Under the pieces are notes generated by a model. It saw only the letters and a list, made by a program, of their open reading frames with translations, had not been told where the DNA came from and made no database searches. A stretch of DNA of 64,000 bases. Source: Croceibacterium segetis. Its GTDB lineage: Bacteria; Pseudomonadota; Alphaproteobacteria; Sphingomonadales; Sphingomonadaceae. A program made the position numbers and the translations under genes. Below, one piece after another: positions 56,051-64,000 of the stretch (position 1 is the stretch's first letter; each line of letters opens with the position of its first letter). The stretch is taken from positions 285,458 through 349,457 of the forward strand of contig NZ_JAANOZ010000003.1 of assembly GCF_011320115.1 (NCBI RefSeq). The letters are read 5' to 3'.

Positions 56051-58135
56051 ATGCGTTCTGTTCTCATTTCCAGCGTGGCCGCGGCCGCGCTCCTTCCCCA
56101 TCCCGCTTTCGCCCAGGAGCAAGCCGCGCCCGCGCCCGCCGCCGAGACCGCGGCCGCTCCCGCCGCGGACAGCCCGGCGATCGTCGTCACCGGCACCCGC
56201 GTGCGCCGCGACGACATTCTCGGCAACGTCACCGTGCTCGGCGGCGACAGCCTGATCCGCGACGTGCGCCCGACGATCGGCGAGACGCTCGCCAAGCAGC
56301 CCGGTGTCTCGACCTCCGGCTCGGGCCCCAACGTCGCGCGGCCCGTGCTGCGCGGGCTTGCGGGCGAGCGCCTGCTGATCCTCACCGACGGCATCGGCTC
56401 GCTCGACGTCTCGGCGTCGAGCAGCGACCACGCGGTGGCGATCAACCCGCTCACGGCCGAAAACATCGAAGTCCTGCATGGCCCGGCGGCCCTGCTCTAC
56501 GGTTCGTCGGCCGTCGGCGGTGTGGTCAACGTCATCGATTCGCGCATTCCCCGGCGGATGCCCGATGGGCCGGTAGCGCTGCAGGCGACAGGCGGCTTCG
56601 CCACCGCGGCGAGCGAAGTGCTCGCCAGCGGCGAGGCCGACGTGCCCCTCGGCGGCCATTTCGTCGCTCACGCCGATGCCGGATACACCCACAACGACGA
56701 TCTCCGCACCGGCGGCTTCATTCTCTCGAAGCCCTTGCGCGATGAAGCGGCGGCGAGCGCCGACGCCCAGGTCCGCGCCCTCGCCGATCTCAAGGGCGAC
56801 TTGCCCAACAGCGACGGGCGCACTTTCGAAGCGGCGGGCGCGCTGGCCTGGATCGACGGCAACAGCAACCTCGGCTTCTCGGTGGCGCATCGCACGGCGT
56901 TCTACGGTGTGCCGGTGCGCTATTCGCTCGATCCGGCGATCGAGGCCGAAAGGACGCACATCGACGTCCACCAGACGCGCTACGACGCGCGCGCCGAATT
57001 CGGCCTCCCCGGCCCGTTCGAACGGATCAAGCTGCGCGGCGCCTACTCGGATTATCACCACGACGAGGTCGGCGACGACGGCGCGATCGGCAGCTCGGTG
57101 TTCTCGAAAGGCGGCGAAGCACGCGCCGACCTGGTCCAGCGTGACCGCGGCGGCTGGGACGGCCAGACCGGCGTGCAGTTCCTCGACGTGCGGCAACATA
57201 TCGACGGCGACGAGCAGTACCTCCCGCCGGTCGAGAACCGGACGCTCGGCCTGTTCTCGCTGCAGCATTTTCACAGCGGCCCGTTCAAGCTCGAGGCCGG
57301 CGGACGGTTCGAACATACCGACCTGTCGGCAGACGCCAGCGCGGTGGTCGGCAATCCCGCTCTCGAGCGCTCGTTCTCCACCTTCTCGGGCTCGCTCGGC
57401 GGCAGCTACGAGGTCGCCGCGGGTTGGCGCCTTGGGCTCAATCTCGCCCGCTCGATGCGCGCGCCGTCGGCGGACGAGCTGTTCGCCGACGGGCCGCACG
57501 GCGGCAACGCCAGCTTCGAGCTCGGCGATCCCGACCTGTCGCCCGAGAAGAGCCTCGGCTTCGAGGCGACGATCAGCCATGCCGGCGACGGCTTCAACCT
57601 GAGCGCGACCGCCTACGGCAGCCACTTCTCGAACTTCCTCTACCAGGCGCCGACCGGAGAGGTGCGCGACGACTTGCCGGTCTATGCCTCTCGCCAGGGC
57701 CGCGCGAACTACACCGGTTTCGAGGTTTCGGCGGACGCCGACCTCGGCGAAGCCGCGGGCCTCAAGTGGGGCATCGAGGGCCAGGCCGACGCCACGAGAG
57801 TACGCATCCGCAATTTCGGCCCGGCGCCGCTGATCCCGCCGCTGCGGCTCAAGGGTGCGGTGTCGGCAAGCCGCGGCGCGATCGCCGGGCGGGTGGAACT
57901 CGAGCACGACTTCGCCCAGCGGAGCACCGCGCCGCTCGAGCTGCCGACGGCCGGCTTCACGCTGGTTAACGCCAGCGCCGACTGGCACCCGTTCGCCGAC
58001 CGCCCCGACCTGACGCTGTCGCTCGCGGCCAACAACCTGTTCGACGTCGCCGCGCGCCGCAGCACCAGCCTGCTCAAGGACTACGCCCCGCTGGCGGGCC
58101 GCGACGTGCGGCTGACGCTCAACCTGAAGGTGTGA
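56051..58135 (+). CDS. TonB-dependent receptor, ZnuD-like
   Basis: A 694-residue outer-membrane receptor. The signal peptide ends near HPAFAQ and an Ala/Pro-rich linker follows. The plug domain has IVVTGTRVRRDD, RPVLRGLAGERLLILTDG and LLYGSSAVGGVVNVID. The 22-strand barrel ends in VRLTLNLKV. The loop near residue 340 holds YHHDEVGDDG, which is like the metal-binding loop of the zinc receptor ZnuD. Zinc or copper is the likely ligand; the Zur-like site upstream favours zinc. Confidence 0.88.
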   Translation: MRSVLISSVAAAALLPHPAFAQEQAAPAPAAETAAAPAADSPAIVVTGTRVRRDDILGNVTVLGGDSLIRDVRPTIGETLAKQPGVSTSGSGPNVARPVLRGLAGERLLILTDGIGSLDVSASSSDHAVAINPLTAENIEVLHGPAALLYGSSAVGGVVNVIDSRIPRRMPDGPVALQATGGFATAASEVLASGEADVPLGGHFVAHADAGYTHNDDLRTGGFILSKPLRDEAAASADAQVRALADLKGDLPNSDGRTFEAAGALAWIDGNSNLGFSVAHRTAFYGVPVRYSLDPAIEAERTHIDVHQTRYDARAEFGLPGPFERIKLRGAYSDYHHDEVGDDGAIGSSVFSKGGEARADLVQRDRGGWDGQTGVQFLDVRQHIDGDEQYLPPVENRTLGLFSLQHFHSGPFKLEAGGRFEHTDLSADASAVVGNPALERSFSTFSGSLGGSYEVAAGWRLGLNLARSMRAPSADELFADGPHGGNASFELGDPDLSPEKSLGFEATISHAGDGFNLSATAYGSHFSNFLYQAPTGEVRDDLPVYASRQGRANYTGFEVSADADLGEAAGLKWGIEGQADATRVRIRNFGPAPLIPPLRLKGAVSASRGAIAGRVELEHDFAQRSTAPLELPTAGFTLVNASADWHPFADRPDLTLSLAANNLFDVAARRSTSLLKDYAPLAGRDVRLTLNLKV

Positions 58136-58207
58136 TCGGCCGCGGACTCAGCTGAGGCAGCGCGGATCGCTCGAGCCGGCGACGGCCTGCCATTTCTGCC
58201 GGGCGAC

Positions 58208-58475
58208 ATGAAGGACTTTTGGCTTCGACCTCGGCGATGGTTCTAGCTCGGTCAGCTTCGAACCCAGCCTCGACGAGGTACGCGAAGACCTGGCCGAAAT
58301 ACTTGCCTCCGCCCGCGCGGTAACCGAAGGGGCGCTGTGGGACGAACGGACCTATCGCTACAACAAAGTCGTGTTTCCGCAGATGAGCCGCTGGTTGCCC
58401 GATGACGAGCGCGATCAGCTTTGCTTCCAGTTCTTCCAGGAGTTAAAGCGCATCGAGTTGCTGATGGCGGCCTGA
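58208..58475 (+). pseudogene. Frameshifted small gene of unknown function
   Basis: From the ATG at 58208 a frame reads MKDF and hits a stop soon after. Removing one T from the T4 run at 58217-58220 gives an 88-residue protein that continues to the stop at 58473: GFDLGDGSSSVSFEPSLDEV, then ALWDERTYRYNKVVFPQ and DQLCFQFFQELKRIELLMA. Codon use and sequence look genuinely coding. I do not recognise the family. It fills most of the 355-base gap after the receptor gene. Confidence 0.6.
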
Positions 58476-58490
58476 CGGCCGCAACTCACC

Positions 58491-59399
58491 TCACTCCCAG
58501 AACGCCACGCTCCGGCACTCGATGCTTTCGCGGATTCGGGCGTTCGGAAAGCTGGTATCGTGGAACGCGGTGTGCGGGCAGCGCCAGGTCTTGCTGTGGT
58601 CCCTGTCGTGGAACTTGAACAGCAGCACGTCGTCGGCGCGCATGTTCGAGAAGTACCACCAGCGCATGGCGGGGTTGTAGCTGAAGATGGTCGCGGCGAT
58701 CATCTTGTCCTCGCCCGCGACCGGGGCGGTGAGCGCGCTGCCGGTGGGGAACTCGTCGACGATGAACAGGGTGTTGGACTTCTCCTCGCCGCCGAAGCTG
58801 GTGCGCCCGTCGCACAGCGCCAGCGGCACGTCCTGCGGCGGCGGCGAGAAGGTGCGCCAGAAGCTGCTGACGAGGAAGCGCTTGAAGCCCGGACCGTCCG
58901 GGAAGTGCTTCTCGTAAGTCGCCCTGGCCATCATCTGCGCGGTGGGGGTGTTGGTGTCGACGTGGGCCTCGCCGGCCGGGGGCTGAATCCCGCCGGAGTG
59001 GGTGTAGCCTTCGGCCTTCTGCTTCGCCCGCTCGCTGAGGTCGGCGCTGGTGCGGATCATCCACCCGCGGGCGATGACCTTGTCGGCGCCGGTGAGCTCG
59101 GCCACGTGGCGCTCGACCTCGCGCTCGTAGAGGCGTTCGACCATGTCCTTGTCGTGAAAGTCGGTGACCGCGCTCGGCAGGCGGGCGATCATGAAGCCGT
59201 GCACGTCGAGGTCGAAATGATCGCGGATCGGCGACCCGTCGCGGATGACCATCTCGTGGTCGGAGTAGGTCCCGGTGTTGATCTCGGCGCCCTGGCTGAC
59301 GTAGCGCCGGGTGACGAAATCGCCCGGGTCGACGAAGCGGATCTTCGCGCGGACGGAACGCGCGGTGTCTTCGATGTCGGGGGCGGCGGCGGTGGCCAT
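58491..59399 (-). CDS. CmcJ/NvfI family oxidoreductase
   Basis: A 302-residue protein like CmcJ, NvfI and AsaB, a group of putative non-haem iron or hydroxylase enzymes of secondary metabolism. EAHVDTNTP (His-x-Asp), WWYFSNMRADDVLLFKFHD, PHTAFHDTSF and the closing RESIECRSVAFW are characteristic. It diverges from an O-methyltransferase gene across a 117-base gap with a palindrome. Confidence 0.82.
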   Translation of the reverse strand: MATAAAPDIEDTARSVRAKIRFVDPGDFVTRRYVSQGAEINTGTYSDHEMVIRDGSPIRDHFDLDVHGFMIARLPSAVTDFHDKDMVERLYEREVERHVAELTGADKVIARGWMIRTSADLSERAKQKAEGYTHSGGIQPPAGEAHVDTNTPTAQMMARATYEKHFPDGPGFKRFLVSSFWRTFSPPPQDVPLALCDGRTSFGGEEKSNTLFIVDEFPTGSALTAPVAGEDKMIAATIFSYNPAMRWWYFSNMRADDVLLFKFHDRDHSKTWRCPHTAFHDTSFPNARIRESIECRSVAFWE

Positions 59400-59424
59400 G
59401 GGGCTCTCTCCGGATCGTGATTCT

Positions 59425-59439
59425 ATCGTTCGTTACGAT
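59425..59439. promoter_or_regulatory. Palindrome in the oxidoreductase/methyltransferase gap
   Basis: ATCGT (59425-59429) and ACGAT (59435-59439) flank TCGTT in the middle of the divergent gap. The arrangement and length resemble TetR-type operators. No TetR gene lies nearby in the window. Confidence 0.4.
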
Positions 59440-59516
59440 TACTGCCACGGGGCACTGGCGCGGGGCAAGCCCGCTCGCTATTCCGGACAAAAGCAACGAA
59501 CATTCGGGAGGGTAAC

Positions 59517-60542
59517 ATGGGCGCACTGCCGCCGACGATCGACGACACCGCCATCTGGGACGCCTGGCTCAGCCAGTTCCGCCTGCCGATTCTCAACGCC
59601 AACCTCGAGGTCGGCACGTTCGAGGCGCTGAGCGAAGGCGCCTACACCACCGAGGCGCTGGCCAAGAAGCTCGGCGTCGATGCCCGCGCGCTGGCGATGC
59701 ACCTCGCCGCGCTCAGCGCCGACGGCTTCGTCGAGAAGCGGCTCGGCGAGTGGCGCGCGACGCACCTCGCGCGGACCTGGCTGCACCCCGAGGCGACCGG
59801 CTTCTGGGGCCACTTCCTCGGCAGCATCGACCGCAACGAGCACCTCCGCGGCCGCCTCGTCGAATCGCTGCGCACCGGCAAGCGGCCGGGCGCCGGGGTC
59901 GACGAGCGCCCGGTCGGCTGGGAGCAGGGGACGATGGCGCCGGAAGTCGCCGCCAACATCTGCCAGTTCATGCACGCCCACAGCCAGGCCCCGGCCCTCG
60001 GCGCGGCGCGGCAGCCGGTGTTCGGCGAGCTCGAGTGCCTGATGGACGTCGGCTGCGGCTCGGGCGTCTACGGCATCGAGATCGCCCGCGCCCACCCCGC
60101 CCTCAAGGTCGTGCTGATGGACCTCAAGGAAGTCGCCGCCGAGGCGCAGAAGTACGTCGATCGCTACCAGGTCGGCGCGCAGGTCTCGACCGCCGGGGTC
60201 AACATGTTCACCGAGGCCTGGCCGAGCGGCCCCGACGGGCACTTCTTCTCCAACGTGTTCCACGACTGGTCCGACGAAACCTGCCGCGACCTCGCCCGGC
60301 GCAGCTTCGAGGCGCTCCCCTCCGGCGGGCGGATCTTCCTCAACGAGATCCTCATGGACGACGACTACACCGGCCCCTTCCAGGCCGCCGCGTTCAGCCT
60401 GCTAATGCTCGTCGGCACGCTCGGCAAGCAGTACTCCCTCGCCGAGTTCCGCGACATCCTCGAGAGCGCCGGCTTCACCGAGGTCAGCGCCCAGCGCACC
60501 GGCGGCGGGTATTACAGCCTGGTGAGCGCCCGAAAACCCTAG
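59517..60542 (+). CDS. SAM-dependent O-methyltransferase (methyltransferase_2 family)
   Basis: A 341-residue protein. An N-terminal winged-helix dimerisation domain (TTEALAKKLGVDARALAMHL) is followed by a Rossmann domain with LMDVGCGSGVYGIEI and the catalytic-base segment NVFHDWSDE, as in acetylserotonin and phenolic O-methyltransferases. ATG at 59517 has GGAGGG upstream. It may modify the same product as the divergent CmcJ-like enzyme. Confidence 0.86.
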   Translation: MGALPPTIDDTAIWDAWLSQFRLPILNANLEVGTFEALSEGAYTTEALAKKLGVDARALAMHLAALSADGFVEKRLGEWRATHLARTWLHPEATGFWGHFLGSIDRNEHLRGRLVESLRTGKRPGAGVDERPVGWEQGTMAPEVAANICQFMHAHSQAPALGAARQPVFGELECLMDVGCGSGVYGIEIARAHPALKVVLMDLKEVAAEAQKYVDRYQVGAQVSTAGVNMFTEAWPSGPDGHFFSNVFHDWSDETCRDLARRSFEALPSGGRIFLNEILMDDDYTGPFQAAAFSLLMLVGTLGKQYSLAEFRDILESAGFTEVSAQRTGGGYYSLVSARKP

Positions 60543-60600
60543 CGCGCAGACCGCGCGCGCGGATGCGCGTGCGGAACACAAAATTCCCCCTTTCCTACAC

Positions 60601-60650
60601 GAACCTATATGGTTCAAGGGAGCGAATCCGACTCATCCGGAAGGATTCGC
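60601..60650 (+). promoter_or_regulatory. Inverted repeats in the leader of the HTH-like gene
   Basis: GAACC-TATAT-GGTTC (60601-60615) is a symmetric site over a -10-like TATAT. It is followed by GCGAATCC (60622-60629) and GGATTCGC (60643-60650), a perfect 8-base repeat whose 3' arm covers the AAGGA ribosome-binding sequence, six bases before the ATG. The stem could limit translation. Confidence 0.45.
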
Positions 60651-60655
60651 CCCCA

Positions 60656-61513
60656 ATGACCGATCAAGCCCCGATCGAGCCCGCCCGCAACCTCATCGCC
60701 TTCACCCCCGTCGCGCGCCTCAAGGACCGCGCGAACGGCTGGAAGCCCGAAGTCCAGCTCGCCTTCATCGAGGCGCTGGCCGACACCGGCAGCGTCGATT
60801 CCGCCTGCCGCGCGGTCGGCCGCACCACCACCGGCGCCTACCAGCTGCGCCGCCACCCCGAGGGCGCCGAGTTCGCCGCCGCGTGGCAGGCCGCCCTCGC
60901 CCACGGCATCCAGCGCATCGAGGACGTGGCGATGGACCGCGCGCTCAACGGGGTCGAGGTACCGGTCTATTCCTACGGCAAGCTGGTCGGCACGCGCACG
61001 GTCTACAACGACCGCCTGCTGATGTTCATGCTCCGCAACCGCGCCCCCGAACGGTTCGCCGGCGCCGAGGGCCCGCGCGCCCTCAACGCCGTCGGCCGGA
61101 TGGAGCTCGAGCGGGCGAGGAAGGAATGGCAGGCCGAACGCGACCGCGCGGAGGCCGAGGCCGCCGGCGGGATGGCCGACTTCGTCGAGCAGATCGCGGC
61201 GATGCACCTGAAGTGGTGGAGCCGCCTCGGCCCGCGCACCCGCGCCGCCTACGTCCACTTCCGCCGCCTCGAAAGGATCGAAGGCTGCCGCTGGATGGAG
61301 CCGGGCGACGCCATCGAAGCCGAACTCGCCGCCGCCGAGGCCGAATACACCGAAGTCTTCGCCGGCGACGGCCGCTCGCGCGCCAGGCTGCTCGGCGAGG
61401 TCTGCGGCATCGGGGATGAGGTGACGTGCCCGGAGCTGGACAGGCCGGATAACGGTGAGACTTCTGAACCCACGTCCGACGAGGAGGGTCGGGAAGACCC
61501 GGGATGCGACTAG
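60656..61513 (+). CDS. Hypothetical protein with HTH-like N-terminus
   Basis: A 285-residue protein. Residues about 25-75 (WKPEVQLAFIEALADTGSVD, then ACRAVGRTTTGAYQLRRHP) look like the helix-turn-helix of small terminase subunits or similar DNA-binding proteins. The middle is helical and charged, and the C-terminus acidic. No phage genes accompany it, so it is probably a chromosomal sphingomonad protein. Function unknown. Confidence 0.7.
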   Translation: MTDQAPIEPARNLIAFTPVARLKDRANGWKPEVQLAFIEALADTGSVDSACRAVGRTTTGAYQLRRHPEGAEFAAAWQAALAHGIQRIEDVAMDRALNGVEVPVYSYGKLVGTRTVYNDRLLMFMLRNRAPERFAGAEGPRALNAVGRMELERARKEWQAERDRAEAEAAGGMADFVEQIAAMHLKWWSRLGPRTRAAYVHFRRLERIEGCRWMEPGDAIEAELAAAEAEYTEVFAGDGRSRARLLGEVCGIGDEVTCPELDRPDNGETSEPTSDEEGREDPGCD

Positions 61514-61720
61514 CATCCCGCAAGGCCGGAGTCGGAGCCGAAAGCGGTGACGTCCAAAGGACAACTGCGCGGCCGTCCGAGCTTTTGCGAGAGAAGCGAA
61601 GCTGGCCGAAGGCCTACCCAAGCCGGGTGGATGCCCGGCGCCCGGCGTTTGAGGGCGCAAATGAGCAGACTGATCCTCGCAGTTATTCGCTGTCAGAAGA
61701 AAATGCGATAAGCCGTGCCG

Positions 61721-62359
61721 ATGACCGCACAAGAATCCTTCCGAATCAGCTCGCACCTTAAGGACATCATTGGTCGCGATCTGGTCACAAACGAGTTCAT
61801 AGCCATATTTGAATTGGTGAAAAACTCGTTCGATGCCGGAGCTACACGGGTCGACATTGAGTTCGATCCTGACCAGAGAACCATTACCCTAGTTGATGAT
61901 GGACGCGGCATGACTGCGGCAGACGTTCGAGACAAATGGTTGTTTGTCGCCTATTCCGAAAAGGCGCTCGCTACTCCTGACAATTACCGCGACAAGATTA
62001 AACCTGCAGGGCAATTCGCAGGGAGCAAAGGCATCGGGCGATTCGCTTGCGACACGCTTGGGGAACGGCTTGCGCTGTACAGCAAGGCAGAGGGGAGCAA
62101 AAGAGTCGTCAAGCTTGACGTTGATTGGCGACTGTTCGAACAGGATAGTACTGACGAATTCCAAACCATCACTGTTGACCTCGGGACAGTTGGAGAATTT
62201 CCTAAAGTCTATAACGCGCCGTCTCCAACAGATCACGGAACTGTGCTCGTTATTAAGGACACGCGACAGAACTGGGATGCGGAAGCGATCCACAGACTGC
62301 GCCGAGACCTTGCTAAGTTGATTGATCCGTTTGGCACAACAAGTCATGTAAGTAACTGA
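61721..62359 (+). pseudogene. Truncated GHKL (MORC/MutL-like) ATPase
   Basis: 212 residues from an ATP-binding protein of the GHKL superfamily. The N box (FELVKNSFDAGAT), G1 (VDDGRGM) and G2 (KGIGRFACDTLG) are intact. The frame stops soon after the ATP-binding domain, so transducer and C-terminal domains are missing. GC content is visibly lower than in the neighbours. It meets the methyltransferase fragment within a few bases. About 200 bases upstream (61514-61720) hold no gene I can support. Confidence 0.75.
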
Positions 62360-62652
62360 TATGGTGACGTCGCTTGGGCCGAGCGAGTCAACCTTTTGAA
62401 ACCGAGATGTCCCCATTCGCAATCGGGTTTTGGCTCCAAGGCGCCTTCTTCCAGATCGGAAAGCGCGTCTCTGGCACTCGTGTGGCCGGAACCTAGGCCC
62501 CGCGCACTGAGGAACGCTCGCCTGCCCACGCGCATGCGTTCGATAGGGTCGATTCCCGGCAGCGCTCCGTTCTGAGCTGCAATAAGGACGAAGCGCGGCC
62601 GACGTTGAGGCACTCCCCAATCCGCCGCTCGAAGGGTATATTTCGGCCCCAT
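62344..62652 (-). pseudogene. DNA cytosine-5 methyltransferase fragment
   Basis: About 100 residues containing motif IX/X-region sequence, RAADWGVPQRRPRFVLIA, diagnostic of C5 DNA methyltransferases, followed by SARDALSDLEEG as in the target-recognition end. The catalytic PCQ and ENV motifs and all of the N-terminal half are missing; an in-frame stop lies just upstream. Its 3' end overlaps the end of the ATPase fragment, marking a deletion junction. Confidence 0.75.
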
Positions 62653-62669
62653 TATAGAGCTATCTCATA

Positions 62670-62689
62670 CCTGGATTTCGATGTCCAGG
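62670..62689 (-). terminator. Possible hairpin downstream of lepA
   Basis: CCTGGA (62670-62675) and TCCAGG (62684-62689) form a 6-base stem with an 8-base loop, about 20 bases after the lepA stop on the minus strand. No T-run follows, so terminator activity is uncertain. Confidence 0.3.
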
Positions 62690-62707
62690 ACGACTGTCGG
62701 ACTAAGC

Positions 62708-64000
62708 TCATTCTTCGCCCATGCGTAGCGCGGCGATGAAAGCCTCCTGCGGGATCGACACGTTCCCGTACTCCCGCATCCTTGCCTTACCCTTCTTCTG
62801 CTTCTCCAACAGCTTCTTCTTGCGCGTGATATCCCCGCCGTAGCACTTCGCGGTGACGTCCTTCCTCAGCGCGTTGATCGTCTCGCGGGCGATCACCTTG
62901 CCGCCGATCGCGGCCTGGATCGGGATCTTGAACAGGTGGCGCGGGATCAGGTCTTTCAGGCGCTCGCACATGCCGCGGCCGCGTTCCTCGGCGACCGCGC
63001 GGTGGACGATCATGCTGAGCGCGTCGACCGGCTCGTTGTTGACCAGGATGGTCATCTTGACGAGGTCGCCTTCGCGCAGGCCGATCTGCTCGTAATCGAA
63101 GCTGGCGTAGCCGCGGCTGATCGATTTCAGGCGGTCGTAGAAATCGAACACCACCTCGTTCAGCGGCAGCTCGTAAGTCACTTGCGCGCGGCCGCCGACG
63201 TAGGTCAGGTCGCGCTGGATGCCGCGCCGGTCCTGGCACAGCTTGAGGATCGAGCCGAGGTATTCGTCCGGCGTGTAGATCGTCGCCTTGATCCACGGCT
63301 CCTCGATCGACTCGATCCGGCTGGGGTCGGGGTAGTCGGCCGGGTTGTGCAGCATGATCGTGCCCGCCTCGTCGGTGCGGGAGGCGCGCAGGACGATGCG
63401 GTAGACCACGCTCGGCGCGGTGGTGATCAGGTCGAGGTCGTATTCGCGGGTCAGGCGCTCCTGGATGATCTCGAGGTGGAGGAGGCCGAGGAAGCCGCAG
63501 CGGAAGCCGAAGCCGAGCGCGGCGCTGGTCTCCATCTCGTAGCTGAAGCTGGCGTCGTTGAGGCGCAGGCGGGCGATCGATTCGCGCAGCTTCTCGAAGT
63601 CCGCCGCGTCGACCGGGAACAGGCCGCAGAAGACCACCGCCTGCGGCTCGCGGTAGCCGGGGAGCGCCTGGGTGGCGCCGGCCTTGACGGTGGTGATGGT
63701 GTCGCCGACGCGGGCCTGCTCGACTTCCTTGATCTGCGCGGTGATGAAGCCGATCTCGCCGGGGCCGAGCTCGGGCAGCTCGATGCGCTTGGGGGTGAAG
63801 GCGCCGACGCGGTCGACGAGGTGCTCGGTGCCGCCCTGCATGAACTTGACGGCGAGGCCCTTGCGGAGGACGCCGTCGAGGACGCGGACGAGGATGACGA
63901 CGCCGAGGTAGGGGTCGTACCAGGAGTCGACCAGCAGGGCGCGGAGGGGGGCGGCGCGGTCGCCTTTGGGGGGCGGGATCTTTTTGACGATGGCCTCGAG
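62708..64000 (-). CDS. lepA: Elongation factor 4 (LepA), partial at right edge
   Basis: The last 431 residues of LepA, a ribosome back-translocation/assembly GTPase. The frame is open to the end of the window, so the N-terminal GTPase domain lies outside. Visible features are [14 protein letters not shown] in domain [25 protein letters not shown] and the LepA-specific C-terminal domain with [20 protein letters not shown]. The C-terminus is intact. Confidence 0.96.
   Translation of the reverse strand, partial: LEAIVKKIPPPKGDRAAPLRALLVDSWYDPYLGVVILVRVLDGVLRKGLAVKFMQGGTEHLVDRVGAFTPKRIELPELGPGEIGFITAQIKEVEQARVGDTITTVKAGATQALPGYREPQAVVFCGLFPVDAADFEKLRESIARLRLNDASFSYEMETSAALGFGFRCGFLGLLHLEIIQERLTREYDLDLITTAPSVVYRIVLRASRTDEAGTIMLHNPADYPDPSRIESIEEPWIKATIYTPDEYLGSILKLCQDRRGIQRDLTYVGGRAQVTYELPLNEVVFDFYDRLKSISRGYASFDYEQIGLREGDLVKMTILVNNEPVDALSMIVHRAVAEERGRGMCERLKDLIPRHLFKIPIQAAIGGKVIARETINALRKDVTAKCYGGDITRKKKLLEKQKKGKARMREYGNVSIPQEAFIAALRMGEE

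Noticed and set aside
58147..58156. CTCAGCTGAG palindrome as terminator of the receptor gene
   Set aside because: It is a perfect palindrome without a loop and has no T-run, so a hairpin terminator is unlikely.
60656..61513. Prophage terminase small subunit
   Set aside because: Only the N-terminal HTH is similar; no large terminase, portal or other phage gene follows.

Overview
This window looks like a piece of a high-GC alphaproteobacterial chromosome, most likely from the order Sphingomonadales (Sphingomonas, Novosphingobium or Erythrobacter relatives). This rests on remembered family resemblance and gene order, not on a database search. Supporting signs are the bamD/recN/ligA neighbourhood, sdhCDA with a short SdhC, the small zinc-ribbon and DUF2200 proteins, Crp/Fnr regulators of the sphingomonad type, many TAT and Sec-exported proteins, and a TonB-dependent receptor. 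Genes are densely packed on both strands, with many 1- to 4-base stop/start overlaps. I see no tRNA, rRNA, insertion sequence, intact prophage or CRISPR array.

Layout. 1-3.4 kb: PilZ protein, cyclopropane fatty acid synthase, PAP2 phosphatase and a YdjM-like membrane protein, followed by a 9-base tandem repeat. 3.6-6.6 kb: korAB (2-oxoacid:ferredoxin oxidoreductase). 6.8-12.3 kb: esterase and rppH, then guaB-rsmB-TPR, DUF2200 and a zinc-ribbon protein. 12.4-16.1 kb: 3-hydroxybutyrate dehydrogenase, YpfJ metalloprotease and a BlaR1/BlaI-like pair with two operator-like palindromes. 16.2-19.1 kb: L-lactate-type dehydrogenase and a probable nitric-oxide response group (group III truncated globin, Rrf2/NsrR-like regulator, oxidase-like membrane protein). 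19.2-25.4 kb: cyclophilin, SLC13 transporter, DUF202 protein and sdhCDA without sdhB. 25.5-28.7 kb: SDR, subclass B3 metallo-beta-lactamase, prmA and a TIGR02117 protein in overlapping order. 28.7-31.2 kb: exported oxidoreductase plus CE15-like esterase. 31.2-34.5 kb: small accessory genes, MFS transporter and haem lipoprotein. 34.5-39.7 kb: ligA, recN, a second PilZ gene and bamD.

39.8-50.8 kb is rich in cyclic-di-GMP signalling. It holds a very large eight-PAS GGDEF-EAL protein whose reading frame is broken by one base near its 5' end, an EF-G-like GTPase, and an operon of porin-like protein, cupredoxin and membrane GGDEF-EAL sensor. 50.9-58.1 kb is a long set of mostly envelope and redox or metal genes: Crp/Fnr regulator, DUF6152, haem lipoprotein, DUF3147, TAT-exported superoxide dismutase, HupE, an anchored protein, a DUF2946-like protein and a TonB receptor. 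A Zur-box-like sequence precedes the last two.

58.2-64 kb holds a frameshifted small gene, a divergent CmcJ/NvfI oxidoreductase and O-methyltransferase pair, an HTH-like hypothetical, and lepA, which runs off the right edge. Between the last two lies a lower-GC scar: the N-terminal part of a GHKL ATPase meets a fragment of a DNA cytosine methyltransferase tail to tail. I read this as the deleted remains of a restriction or defence locus.
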